Below are positions 27,404-36,643 of a stretch of 64,000 bases of DNA, in pieces. Each line of letters begins with the position of its first letter. Positions within the stretch are counted from its first letter, which is position 1. The notes under the pieces were generated by a model. That model saw only the letters and a program-made list of their open reading frames with translations, was not told the origin of the DNA and searched no databases. The stretch comes from Citroniella saccharovorans (GTDB lineage Bacteria; Bacillota; Clostridia; Tissierellales; Peptoniphilaceae), in contig NZ_JAYKOT010000003.1 in NCBI RefSeq assembly GCF_035481615.1, forward strand, positions 186,001 through 250,000, given 5' to 3'. Both the position numbers and the translations under genes were made by a program.

Positions 27404-29249
27404 ATGAAAAAAAATAATGCACTATATTTGGTTATAGCGGATATTTTTCTACTCACTTTATCATATTTATTAGCGTTCAATATAAGATTTGACTTTAAAG
27501 TGCCTAAATTTTATTATGATAAGTTTTTTAAATATATAATAATTATTATTTTAATTAAAATTACTACTTTCTATTTATTTAAACTTTATAAATCAATTTG
27601 GGAATTTGCCTCTATTGGTGAAATATTGAATATTATATTATCAGTAATATTTGCAAATATAATTACTATAGGATTTTTGATTTTTTCAGCTTCTAAATTA
27701 CCTAGATCAACCTATCCAATTGTACTTTTAACAGACCTTGTATTTATTGGTGGAGTTAGACTTTTTCCAAAGATTCTTAGAGCTAAGAGACTTGAGGGAA
27801 AGGTGGATGTAAGTTTTAAAAATACACTTATTATTGGAGCGGGTGAAGCCGGTATTTTAGTTTTAAAAGAGCTAAAAAAGCATCCTGAACTTGGAAATGT
27901 AGCAATAGGTTTTATTGATGATGATGAAAGAAAAAGAGGAAAGTTAGTTTCGGGAGTGGAAGTTTTAGGCTCAAGAGACAATATTCCAGATATTGTGAAA
28001 AGATTTAAAGTTGATGAGATAATTCTTGCAATGCCTGCGGTTAGCCAAAAAAGATCAAAAATCTATATTAGAAATATGTTCAAAAACAGGTGCTAAGGTT
28101 AGGCTGGTTCCTGGAATATATGAGATGATTGATGGAAAAATAAACTTAAAAGATATAAGAGAAATACAAATAGACGATTTGCTTGGAAGAGAAGAGATTA
28201 AGCTTAACTTATCAGAACTTCAAAATCTTATTGAAAATAAAGTTATTCTTGTAACAGGAGGCGGTGGCTCAATAGGATCAGAACTTGCAAGACAAATTGC
28301 AAAACATAATCCTAAAACTCTTATATTATTAGATATATATGAAAATACTACTTATGACATTCAAAATGAACTAAAGAGGCAGTATAAGGATTTAGATTTA
28401 GTTGTCTTAATTGAATCAATTAGAGACAGGAAAAGACTAGATCAGGTTTTTGCTAAGTACAAACCAAATGTTATTTTTCATGCCGCAGCCCATAAACATG
28501 TTCCTTTAATGGAAGATTCGCCCCACTCAGCAGTTAAAAATAATGTATTTGGTACTTTAAACACAGTACTTGAAGCAGACCACCATGGTGTAGAAAAATT
28601 TGTCCTAATATCTACTGATAAGGCCGTAAATCCAACTAATGTTATGGGATGCACAAAAAGAATATGTGAGATGATAGTTCAATCTTTCAACAAAATTTCA
28701 AAAACTGATTATGTTGCTGTTAGATTTGGAAATGTTCTAGGATCTAATGGATCAGTTATACCATTATTTTTAAAACAAATAAATGAAGGCGGCCCAGTTA
28801 CTCTTACAGATAAAAATATAATTAGATATTTTATGTCCATACCAGAAGCTGCTCAACTTGTTCTTCAAGCTGGAGCAATTGGAAAGGGAGGAGAAGTCTT
28901 TGTACTTGATATGGGTGAACCAGTTAAAATTTTGGACTTAGCTGAGAAATTAATTAGACTTCATGGTTTAAAACCTTACGAAGATATTGATATTAAAGTT
29001 ATTGGTCTAAGACCAGGAGAAAAACTTTACGAAGAGCTTTTATTAGATTTAAGCAAAGTTGATAAAACTAGCCACGATAGAATTTATGTTGAAAAGCCAT
29101 CAGCAATTGACTTTTTTGAGCTTGAAAAAAAGCTACTGCCACTTAAAAAAGTTTTAGAAGATGATTCAAGAGAAGAAATCGTTGAAGAACTAGAAAAGAT
29201 TGTACCTACTTTCAAAAATTATATTCCAGATAAAAAAAATAAGAAATAA
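27404..29249 (+). CDS. PglF/CapD-like nucleotide-sugar 4,6-dehydratase, frameshifted
   Basis: Membrane-anchored dehydratase that would convert UDP-GlcNAc to a 4-keto-6-deoxy sugar. The first part has four N-terminal membrane helices and a first Rossmann-like domain (IIGAGEAGILVL). The second part has the catalytic SDR domain with TGGGGSIGSELARQ, AAHKHVPLMEDSP, STDKAVNPTNVMG and the late GLRPGEKLYEELL. They lie in different frames; one extra base, most likely in the A6 run at 28047-28052, splits them. Removing it gives AVSQKDQKSILEICSKTG and a protein of about 614 residues, normal for the family. The TDKA variant of the active site is usual in this membrane-bound group. Confidence 0.87.
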
Positions 29250-29268
29250 AATATATTTTAAATATCTT

Positions 29269-29322
29269 ACCTCCAAACAAAAGAGTCTAATTATGTTTAG
29301 ATTTTTAGTTTGGAGGTGTTTT
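29269..29322 (+). terminator. Intrinsic terminator after the dehydratase
   Basis: Ten-base arms ACCTCCAAAC (29269-29278) and GTTTGGAGGT (29308-29317) with a 29-base loop, followed by GTTTTT. Confidence 0.8.
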
Positions 29323-29648
29323 TATAAAATAATAATTGCTTAAAATATAAAATTTAGCTTTAGTTTTTCTTGAAAGACCTGCTTAATTTTCAAAAAAATT
29401 TAATGAAAAAAACTTACTTAGGGAAATAATATATAATTACTATGTTAAAGTAGGCGGCTTTTATAAAAATTATATGTAAAAATATTAATATTTTAAGATA
29501 CTTTTATTGAGATTAAAGAATAAGACTTTCTGCACACTTAGAAATCCAAGTAATTAAATAATTTCAGCTCTTTTATTTTATTCTTGTATAGAAAAAACAA
29601 TAGTGTTTTTTTATATTTATTTTTAAAAAACAATGGACTTTCTTTTTT
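29323..29648. other. AT-rich intergenic spacer
   Basis: About 325 bases with no convincing coding frame or RNA fold. Near 29572-29590 a short stretch resembles the end of the LOR/SDH region at 3800-3830 (TTTCAGCTCTTT). It looks like chance or an old remnant. Confidence 0.5.
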
Positions 29649-29665
29649 TGTAACATTTTTGTAAA
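29649..29665 (+). promoter_or_regulatory. WalR (YycF)-type box upstream of the VanY-like gene
   Basis: TGTAAC, five bases, TGTAAA: an exact match to the WalR consensus TGTWAH-N5-TGTWAH. It lies about 40 bases before a -10-like TTAGAAT and 70 bases before the start of a cell-wall peptidase gene, a typical WalR target class. Confidence 0.55.
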
Positions 29666-29735
29666 GATTTATATAAAAAGCTATTTAAAAAAACTTCTCT
29701 ATGTGTTAGAATATATTTAAGTTAATAAGAAAGAA

Positions 29736-30809
29736 GTGGGTGTAGGGATGAGAGATTCTAGGAGTAGGATTAGAAGAAGAAATAGAGCAATAAAAAAAAG
29801 AAATAGACAAAGATTAGCCCTATTTTCAATATCTTTAGTTTTGTTTTTAGGCTTGTCTTTTAAATTTATAAAATCAGTTTCTCTATTCAAAAAAAACAAC
29901 AACAGTGTAGCTAAGGTAAATACAGACTTAGGAGGAGATTCTGAAAAAGTTAATGCTTTAAGTACAAAAGAAAAATTAGACCAATCGGACGTTGAAGCAA
30001 TAACTAAAAGACTTAATAATGATAAAGAAGATATAAACGATGTTTTAGAAATGACTAAAGACTTATCAGTTGATGAAGAGTCTTTTTCAAATAAACTTCA
30101 GGAAATTGTTAAAGCAAAAGAGCTTGCTACAATATATAAAACTCCAAGCATTAAATCTGATGTTATAACAGAGGTTCCACTTGGTGCATACCTTGAATCC
30201 TATGGTTCAAGTGAAGGTTTTACAAAGGTTACTTATAATAATCAATCTGGATATATCTCATCAGAACTTCTAGAAAAAGCTACAAATGAAAATACATTCA
30301 AAGTAGTTGATGGTATATTAATTGTGAATAGAAAGTATGGTCTTCCAGAAGATTACAATCCTGGTGTGAATTTAGAAGCTATGCAATCTTATGAGATGAT
30401 GAAGTCAGAGATGAATAGAGAAGGATTAGATATTAAAATAATTTCTGATTTTAGATCATTTGAAGATCAAAAGAAAGTTTATGATTCCCAGCTTGAAAGC
30501 GTAGGCGAGGAGGAAACTAGAAAGGTAACAGCTGATCCAGGACACTCTGAACACCAAACAGGATATGCTTTTGACTTTTGGTTAAACAATGATGATATTA
30601 CTATTACAGATGCTTTTGATGATACAAAAGAAGCTGAGTGGTTAAAAAATAATGCTTACAAATATGGATTCATTTTAAGATATCCTAGAGGAAAAGAAGA
30701 TGTAACCGGATATAATTTTGAAAGCTGGCATTTTAGATATGTAGGTGCAGAAACTGCTAAAAAAATATTCGATTCAGGATTAACTGTAGAAGAATTTTAT
30801 GGATTATAA
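29736..30809 (+). CDS. D-alanyl-D-alanine carboxypeptidase (VanY-like, M15B) with SH3 domain
   Basis: About 357-residue membrane-anchored wall enzyme that trims the terminal D-Ala of peptidoglycan stems. It has a very basic N-terminus and one membrane anchor (about residues 28-47), a bacterial SH3 domain (about 130-185, IYKTPSIKSDVITEVPLG), then the M15B zinc peptidase with SEHQTGYAFDF and the late metal site SWHFRYVG. The start is uncertain: GTG at 29736 or ATG at 29748, neither with a strong ribosome site. A WalR-type box upstream suggests control by the essential wall-stress two-component system. It is transcribed alone, with a clean terminator. Confidence 0.88.
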   Translation: MGVGMRDSRSRIRRRNRAIKKRNRQRLALFSISLVLFLGLSFKFIKSVSLFKKNNNSVAKVNTDLGGDSEKVNALSTKEKLDQSDVEAITKRLNNDKEDINDVLEMTKDLSVDEESFSNKLQEIVKAKELATIYKTPSIKSDVITEVPLGAYLESYGSSEGFTKVTYNNQSGYISSELLEKATNENTFKVVDGILIVNRKYGLPEDYNPGVNLEAMQSYEMMKSEMNREGLDIKIISDFRSFEDQKKVYDSQLESVGEEETRKVTADPGHSEHQTGYAFDFWLNNDDITITDAFDDTKEAEWLKNNAYKYGFILRYPRGKEDVTGYNFESWHFRYVGAETAKKIFDSGLTVEEFYGL

Positions 30810-30835
30810 TCGGGGTTTTTACCCCGATTTTTTTA
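30808..30835 (+). terminator. Intrinsic terminator after the carboxypeptidase
   Basis: AATCGGGGT / ACCCCGATT stem with a four-base T loop and a long T-run, overlapping the stop codon. Confidence 0.93.
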
Positions 30836-30855
30836 AATATTAAAAATGGGTAGAT

Positions 30856-33201
30856 ATGGATAAAAAAGTTAAAACTTCTGTCAGAAATTTGGTTGAGTTC
30901 GTTATGCGTTCAGGCGATATTGACACTACATACATTTCAAATAAAAGAGCACTTATGGGAATAAAAGCTCACCAAAAATTACAAAGTGATGGCGGAGAAA
31001 ATTATAAAAAAGAATATTTTCTAAGCTGTGAAACAGAATATCAATCTATTATCTTTGAAGTTCAAGGAAGAGCGGATGGACTTATTGAAGATGAATCTGT
31101 AGTAACTATTGATGAGATAAAGTCAACTACTAGAAGACTTGATTCTATAGATGAAAATTTTTCTAAGCTTCATTGGGCTCAAGTTATGTGCTACGGCTAT
31201 TTTTATCTAAAAAAAGAAGAAAAAGAGTCTATAAGGCTTCAGCTTTCCTACTACAACTTGGAAACAGAACAAACTAGAAGATTTCAAAAGGAAATTTCTT
31301 TTAATGAGCTTGAAGACTTCTACTTCTCATTACTTAAGGGATATCTTGATTTTTCTAAATTACTTAGTGAAAATAAAAATTCTCTTACTCAAAGTATAAT
31401 TAGTTTAGATTTTCCATTTCCTTCATATAGAAAAGGACAGAGGAAAATGATGGAGTCTGTTTATAGGTCTATAAGGGATAAAAAAAATATTTTAATTGAG
31501 GCTCCTACTGGAATTGGCAAGACTATTTCTTCAATATATCCAAGTCTAAAAGCTATGCCAAATAATTTAATAGATAAAATATTTTATCTTACAGCTAGAT
31601 CAACTACAAAAGAAGAAGCTCAATCTGCAATATCAATTCTTATTAAAAGTGGATTAAAAATTAGGGCTGTAAATATAACCTCAAAGGAAAAATCCTGCAT
31701 CAATACCTGCTTTAAGTGCAATCCTAAAGATTGTAAATTTGCAAAGGGACATTTCGACAGGGTTAACGATGCTATCTTTGATATTCTTGAAAATGAGTAT
31801 TTGATTGATTATGAAATTTTAAAAAAGTATTCTTTAAAACATAGTGTTTGTCCATTTGAATTTAGTTTAGATATAGCTTCTTTTGTTCCCTTTGTTATAT
31901 GTGATTATAACTACGCTTTTGATCCAAGTGCATATTTAAAAAGATTTTTTGATTTTCCAGTTGAGTCTTACGTTTTTTTAATCGATGAGGCCCACAATCT
32001 ATCTTCAAGATTAAGAGATATGTATTCAGCCTCCATAAACACCTACATGCTACTTGACATGATGGAATATTTTACTGGAAAATATTTGAATATAAGAAAG
32101 AGTATAGGAAGTTTAGTTACAAGTATTGAAAAATTTAGGTTTTTGATAGATAAAAATAGCTACTATTCTACTTATGATGAGCTTGAAGAAATTGAGAAAA
32201 AAGTAAAAAAAATTACCTCTTCTATGGATACTTTTTTGGAGGAAGAAAAAAATAAAGAAAATTATGATGAAATTTTATCTAATTATTTTGAACTCAATAA
32301 TTTTCTAAAAATATCAGAATTTTTTGATGAGTCTTTTGTAAATCTCTTCACAAGTTACAAAAATGACTATATAGAACATAGCTTAAAATGTCTAGATACA
32401 GTAGAAATTTTTAAGAATCTAAGTATAAGGGCAGTTTCTTGCGTCTTTTTTTCAGCAACTTTAAGTCCAATTAAATTTTATGCTGAACTTTTTGGAGGAG
32501 ATAATAATTATAAAATTCATCTAAATTCGCCTTTTGAAGCTAAAAACCTTTTTTTAGCTAATATGGCATCTATATCTACGAAATATAGCCAAAGAGAGTA
32601 TTCTTATGAGCCAATTGCAGAGACTATTCATGAGGTTATAAAATCTAAATCTGGAAATTATATAGCTTATTTTCCATCCTATAGATATATGGAAGAAGTA
32701 GTTAGAATATATAGTGAAAAATACAAAAATGATAATATTCTTGTACAAGATAAGTTAATGAATGAAAATGAAAGATTAAAATTTTTAGAAAAATTCACAG
32801 GCTCTTCCAGTATTCTTGGATTTGCTGTCTTAGGTGGAGTTTTTTCTGAAGGAGTAGACCTTAAAGGTTCTAGGCTTATTGGTAGTTTAATAATATCAGT
32901 TGGCCTACCTGGAATCTCGCCATATAATAATCTTTTAAGAGACTATTATAATGAAAAATCTAACTCTGGATTTGACTACGCTTATAAGTATCCAGGTATG
33001 AATAAAATCTTGCAAGCGGCTGGAAGAGTTATTAGAACAGAAGTAGATAGGGGGGCAGTAGTTCTTATAGACGAAAGATTTTCATCTACTAGCTATAGAA
33101 AACTAATGCCTAAACATTTCTCCCATATAGTTAATTACTATGATCTTGAATCACTTAAGAAAGATTTAAAAAAGTTTTGGGAGAGTGAGGATTTGTCTTA
33201 A
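30856..33201 (+). CDS. PD-(D/E)XK nuclease - DinG/XPD-type helicase fusion
   Basis: 781-residue protein. The N-terminal 130 residues hold a PD-(D/E)XK nuclease core: D74 in GRADG and E87-x-K89 in DEIKS, as in Cas4/RecB-like nucleases. The rest is a superfamily 2 helicase of the Rad3/DinG kind, with Walker A APTGIGKT (K222), DEAH at 377-380, and the C-terminal motif QAAGRVIR. Cysteines at 281, 285, 288, 293 and 332 lie where XPD/DinG helicases bind a 4Fe-4S cluster. It probably unwinds and processes damaged or branched DNA. Similar fusions exist in Firmicutes, but I know of no assigned function. It is alone between a terminator and a convergent gene. Confidence 0.82.
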   Translation: MDKKVKTSVRNLVEFVMRSGDIDTTYISNKRALMGIKAHQKLQSDGGENYKKEYFLSCETEYQSIIFEVQGRADGLIEDESVVTIDEIKSTTRRLDSIDENFSKLHWAQVMCYGYFYLKKEEKESIRLQLSYYNLETEQTRRFQKEISFNELEDFYFSLLKGYLDFSKLLSENKNSLTQSIISLDFPFPSYRKGQRKMMESVYRSIRDKKNILIEAPTGIGKTISSIYPSLKAMPNNLIDKIFYLTARSTTKEEAQSAISILIKSGLKIRAVNITSKEKSCINTCFKCNPKDCKFAKGHFDRVNDAIFDILENEYLIDYEILKKYSLKHSVCPFEFSLDIASFVPFVICDYNYAFDPSAYLKRFFDFPVESYVFLIDEAHNLSSRLRDMYSASINTYMLLDMMEYFTGKYLNIRKSIGSLVTSIEKFRFLIDKNSYYSTYDELEEIEKKVKKITSSMDTFLEEEKNKENYDEILSNYFELNNFLKISEFFDESFVNLFTSYKNDYIEHSLKCLDTVEIFKNLSIRAVSCVFFSATLSPIKFYAELFGGDNNYKIHLNSPFEAKNLFLANMASISTKYSQREYSYEPIAETIHEVIKSKSGNYIAYFPSYRYMEEVVRIYSEKYKNDNILVQDKLMNENERLKFLEKFTGSSSILGFAVLGGVFSEGVDLKGSRLIGSLIISVGLPGISPYNNLLRDYYNEKSNSGFDYAYKYPGMNKILQAAGRVIRTEVDRGAVVLIDERFSSTSYRKLMPKHFSHIVNYYDLESLKKDLKKFWESEDLS

Positions 33202-33229
33202 CATAAAATCACAATTTAAAATTTAATCA

Positions 33230-33328
33230 AAAAAAAGCCCATGGAAACTTTATTTAGATTAAGATATTTTTGAACATATTTTATATATCAAAATTACACT
33301 TAATTCTAAAAACAAAATTCTATGGGCT
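33230..33328 (-). terminator. Possible terminator between convergent genes
   Basis: Short arms AGCCCAT (33236-33242) and ATGGGCT (33322-33328) separated by about 80 bases. On the minus strand the distal arm is followed by a run of seven or more T. The long loop makes it weak. Confidence 0.4.
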
Positions 33329-33340
33329 ATTATATTATAA

Positions 33341-35911
33341 TTATTTAACTTCTTTTCTATTTACTACAAATGATCCCAGAATAGTAAAAATAATTGTCCA
33401 AATAAATAATACTAATAGACTAATCATAATATTATTTGTCTTAAGTCCGCTTTTAACAATCAAACTACCATTTGCAAGCTCACTAGCTCTTAGATGAGTA
33501 AATGGACTAAATATTTTAAGCGGATTTTTGATAAGTCCTTGGATAAAAATTATAAGTCCACTTAAGGCTAGTGTATAAAAAACTACCTTTCCCTTTTCTT
33601 TTACAAAAGCTGAAATTAAAGCTGCAAAACTTGCTAAAAATCCGATTTGGAAGATATATGAAACTAAAAGTCTTAGGTCATAGATCCAAATAGGAATTAG
33701 TTTAAAGTAAGGCTCAGACTGAAATTGTAATTTTTCAGGATCGATATTTTTCAAATATTGCACCACTGGAAAATTTATATCCCCAAGCCCTTCACTTGTG
33801 AGTCCTAATAAGAATAAAAACATAAATATTATTATTAAAGTTAATAGCCCAACAAAAGTAGATGCCAAAACTTTATATAAATGGTATTTTTTTCTTTGGA
33901 TGGGCTGAGTGTATAGTAATTCTACCTGATTTCCATACTCCTTGTCATATGAATAAGCCCCAAGAGAAATTATAGATATTAAGCTTACGATAATAAAATC
34001 TATAGGGTATGTTCTTTCAAGCCTTCTAGGAAGATATGAGCTTGAATGAGAATATATATTATCTTTATTATATTTAAAAGAAAGTGGAGATAGTTTTTCA
34101 AATGAAGACATAAAAAGTAAATCCTTTATAAGGACTGGTAGATTATTATTTTCTGTGAGATGCTTATAAAGCTCTTTTGATTCCTCATAAGAACATTCAT
34201 TATAGGATCTATCTTGTAGTGAAAGAGAATAATTTTGCCTATTTTCAGCTATCTCATCCAATTTTATTTGATAATATTCTTTTCCTTTTTTATTTAAATA
34301 ATAATCATTTCCCTTTAGAGCATTATTGTAGAGCTTTTCATATCTTTCTAATTCTCCTGTGTCCCAAGAATTATAGAAATCATCGTCCTGTGTAGTTTCA
34401 TCGTCTTTTTCCTTACTATCTTTATTTTTATCTGAAGACCTATCATATTTATATTTATAAACCTTTCCAGTATTCAATTCATAGTTTCCAACCTCCTGAG
34501 CCAATCTAACCTTATAATAGTCAGCGAAATAACCTCTTTTATATTTATCTAACAAATCCTTATCTTCACTATAAAATGCCAAAAATAGAATAAATACAAA
34601 GAGTAGGCTTCCAATTAGATTTACCTTAAAGGTAAAATTTCCAATAATTTTTGATATCTCTAAGGAAAATAGATTATTTCTCTTTAAGCTAGACTTTTTA
34701 GCTTTATCCACAATAGTTTTATTTACGGATGAAAGTTTAAGTAAGCTTATTGATGCTAATAGATAAATATAATATCCAAAATTTCCCTTAGAATTAACAT
34801 AGGTTATTTTACCTCCCAAGCTAGGACTTAAAGTAAATATATCTTCATCTATTTTGCCAAGTAAATTATCCTTAATATTTAATGCATATATAGGATTTAT
34901 TTTATTTTTAAGAAAAGTAAAGTTATCTGTAAAAATATTTAGGCTAATAAGCACTAAACATAAAATTAAAATAGCTGAGTTATAATTTTTTAGCCTGCCA
35001 CTTAATAAAAGAATAATACTTGAAAAAAAGCTTAGCATTATCATAAAATATATAAATATTCTAGCTAAAAGTTCGTATGCATAGTAAAAATTAGTATTGC
35101 CATTTTCTGTAAATATCCTGTAAATTTCAAGATGACCATTGTGCCAACTAAACCCACTTATTAGAGGTATTAATATAGAAAAGAAAGATGCAAAGAAAAA
35201 GTAAAACACTCCTAAAGTGAGCATGACAAGAAATTTTGAGATTAGTATTTTCCTTCTTGATACAGGGCTAGTTAAGTAGAAATAGGAGTTCCCATTTTTT
35301 CTTTCTTTTCCAAGTATTGGAATAAATAATATAATAAAAATTAAAAAAGGAACTATTCCAAAAAGTTTGCTTGAACTTTGAATCAAAAATCTCATAGGAT
35401 TATTAGAATACATCCAGTAATTTGGATCAGATAGAGAAGTATTATTACTAATCATATTTTGATTCTCAAATTCTAGCCATTCTATAGCATTTTCTTGCTC
35501 TTTAGAAAATTTAATATTATATTTTTTCATTAATTCTTTTTGATTATTGTAATATTCAATTACATCATCTCTTATTTTGAGTGAATCTTCGTTAGATGTG
35601 GTTTCGCTAGTATTTGTATATGAAATTCTTCTTCCTAAATTTATTTTTTCTCTAAATTGCATAAATAAATTCATTTCTTCATGATTAAATTTTCTCATAT
35701 CTTCAGGAGATAAATTTGATTTATCTAAATCAGTAAGATTTATACTATCAAAAATCATATTCCTTGAATATCTTATCGCTTCATTTTTTATATCAAAAAA
35801 CTCTGCATAGTTTATTAAATTAAAAAGTAGCAATGGAAACGCGAATGATAAAATAAGTAGATAAGTAAAAATATTCTTTTTTATGGCTTTTTTTAATTCA
35901 AATTTATACAT
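33341..35911 (-). CDS. Fused double ABC-2-type permease
   Basis: 856-residue membrane protein. Two similar halves are visible: residues 1-400 and about 420-856 each start with a helix, an extracytoplasmic charged region, and a cluster of about five helices with FKVNLIG/ELKKAIKK-like openings. This looks like two ABC-2 permease subunits joined head to tail. No ATPase gene lies next to it, so its motor must be encoded elsewhere. The substrate is unknown. AAGGAG precedes the start. The only DNA between the start and the upstream gene's strong terminator is about 20 bases, so expression may depend on readthrough of that hairpin. Confidence 0.75.
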   Translation of the reverse strand: MYKFELKKAIKKNIFTYLLILSFAFPLLLFNLINYAEFFDIKNEAIRYSRNMIFDSINLTDLDKSNLSPEDMRKFNHEEMNLFMQFREKINLGRRISYTNTSETTSNEDSLKIRDDVIEYYNNQKELMKKYNIKFSKEQENAIEWLEFENQNMISNNTSLSDPNYWMYSNNPMRFLIQSSSKLFGIVPFLIFIILFIPILGKERKNGNSYFYLTSPVSRRKILISKFLVMLTLGVFYFFFASFFSILIPLISGFSWHNGHLEIYRIFTENGNTNFYYAYELLARIFIYFMIMLSFFSSIILLLSGRLKNYNSAILILCLVLISLNIFTDNFTFLKNKINPIYALNIKDNLLGKIDEDIFTLSPSLGGKITYVNSKGNFGYYIYLLASISLLKLSSVNKTIVDKAKKSSLKRNNLFSLEISKIIGNFTFKVNLIGSLLFVFILFLAFYSEDKDLLDKYKRGYFADYYKVRLAQEVGNYELNTGKVYKYKYDRSSDKNKDSKEKDDETTQDDDFYNSWDTGELERYEKLYNNALKGNDYYLNKKGKEYYQIKLDEIAENRQNYSLSLQDRSYNECSYEESKELYKHLTENNNLPVLIKDLLFMSSFEKLSPLSFKYNKDNIYSHSSSYLPRRLERTYPIDFIIVSLISIISLGAYSYDKEYGNQVELLYTQPIQRKKYHLYKVLASTFVGLLTLIIIFMFLFLLGLTSEGLGDINFPVVQYLKNIDPEKLQFQSEPYFKLIPIWIYDLRLLVSYIFQIGFLASFAALISAFVKEKGKVVFYTLALSGLIIFIQGLIKNPLKIFSPFTHLRASELANGSLIVKSGLKTNNIMISLLVLFIWTIIFTILGSFVVNRKEVK

Positions 35912-35931
35912 AGTATTCTCCTTATATATCG

Positions 35932-35959
35932 AAAAAGGCTAGCTTAGGCTAGCCTTTTT
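35932..35959. terminator. Strong hairpin between two minus-strand genes
   Basis: Perfect stem AAAAAGGCTAGC (35932-35943) / GCTAGCCTTTTT (35948-35959) with a four-base loop. It has T-runs on both outgoing strands. It ends the small secreted gene but lies only 20 bases upstream of the permease start. Confidence 0.9.
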
Positions 35960-35960
35960 T

Positions 35961-36260
35961 TTAATTTGTTAAGAATAAAGCACCAGAAAATCTATATCTG
36001 CCAGAATCTATCTGGCCTCTATTGTATATATAACCTTCATACCAATGATTATATCTATACACTCTCCTATAAAGTTTTTCTTCATGAATAAGATTTGAAA
36101 ATATAGGGAAATCTTCTTTATAGTCAATATACTCTAAAACAGGAGCACGATTAATCTCATCAAAGTATAAGGACCTATTTATTTCTTTAGCAAAAGCGTG
36201 TCCACTTGGTAAAATAAATGCTAAAGCTAAGAAAAGATATAATATTTTATTCTTTTTCAT
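35961..36260 (-). CDS. Small secreted protein of unknown function
   Basis: 99 residues with a classical signal peptide (MKKNKILYLFLALAFILPSGHAFA, cleavage near residue 24) and a mature part of about 75 residues rich in Tyr, Arg and Glu, ending YRFSGALFLTN. The frame is open to 36329, but the ATG at 36260 has a perfect AAGGAGG and begins the signal peptide, so it is chosen. I do not recognise a family. The repeated Tyr-Arg pattern in the second half (YRRVYRYNHWYEGYIYNRG) suggests a beta-rich fold. Confidence 0.7.
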   Translation of the reverse strand: MKKNKILYLFLALAFILPSGHAFAKEINRSLYFDEINRAPVLEYIDYKEDFPIFSNLIHEEKLYRRVYRYNHWYEGYIYNRGQIDSGRYRFSGALFLTN

Positions 36261-36607
36261 ATTTTTCACCTCCTTCTTTATATGTAATATGTAAAAAATT
36301 AGTGAGTTTACAAAATAAGCGAATATCACTCTAATATATTTATTTACAACAATATTATTAATTTAATTATATGATAGCATTTTTTTTTGAACTTGTCAAG
36401 AAAAGCTATTAATATATTTTCTTTAATAAACAAGTATCATATCTTTAAATTAAATACTTAAGCTTATTTTCAGATAAATTTGCTTATAATAAAAAGAATA
36501 CTTGAATACAATTACTTAATAATTTTTTTAGTATAATTTTTTTCTTGATCTCTTCTTATAAAATAATGAAATTTAAAAATATTAGATCTTGATTTTAGAA
36601 ATAAAAA
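36261..36607. other. AT-rich intergenic region
   Basis: About 340 bases holding the promoter region of the secreted protein, with no gene or RNA that I can support. Confidence 0.5.
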
Positions 36608-36635
36608 AATCCCATAGCGAGCTCGCTATGAGATT
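36601..36635 (-). terminator. Intrinsic terminator of the fau-cofE-like operon
   Basis: Hairpin AAATC(C)CATAGCGAG / CTCGCTATG(A)GATTT, followed on the minus strand by a run of seven T (plus strand 36603-36609). Confidence 0.88.
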
Positions 36636-36643
36636 TGATATTA

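Noticed and set aside
29560..29592. Short similarity to the end of the LOR/SDH region (TTTCAGCTCTTT and T-rich DNA)
   Set aside because: The match is short and of low complexity. Nothing else from that region is present.
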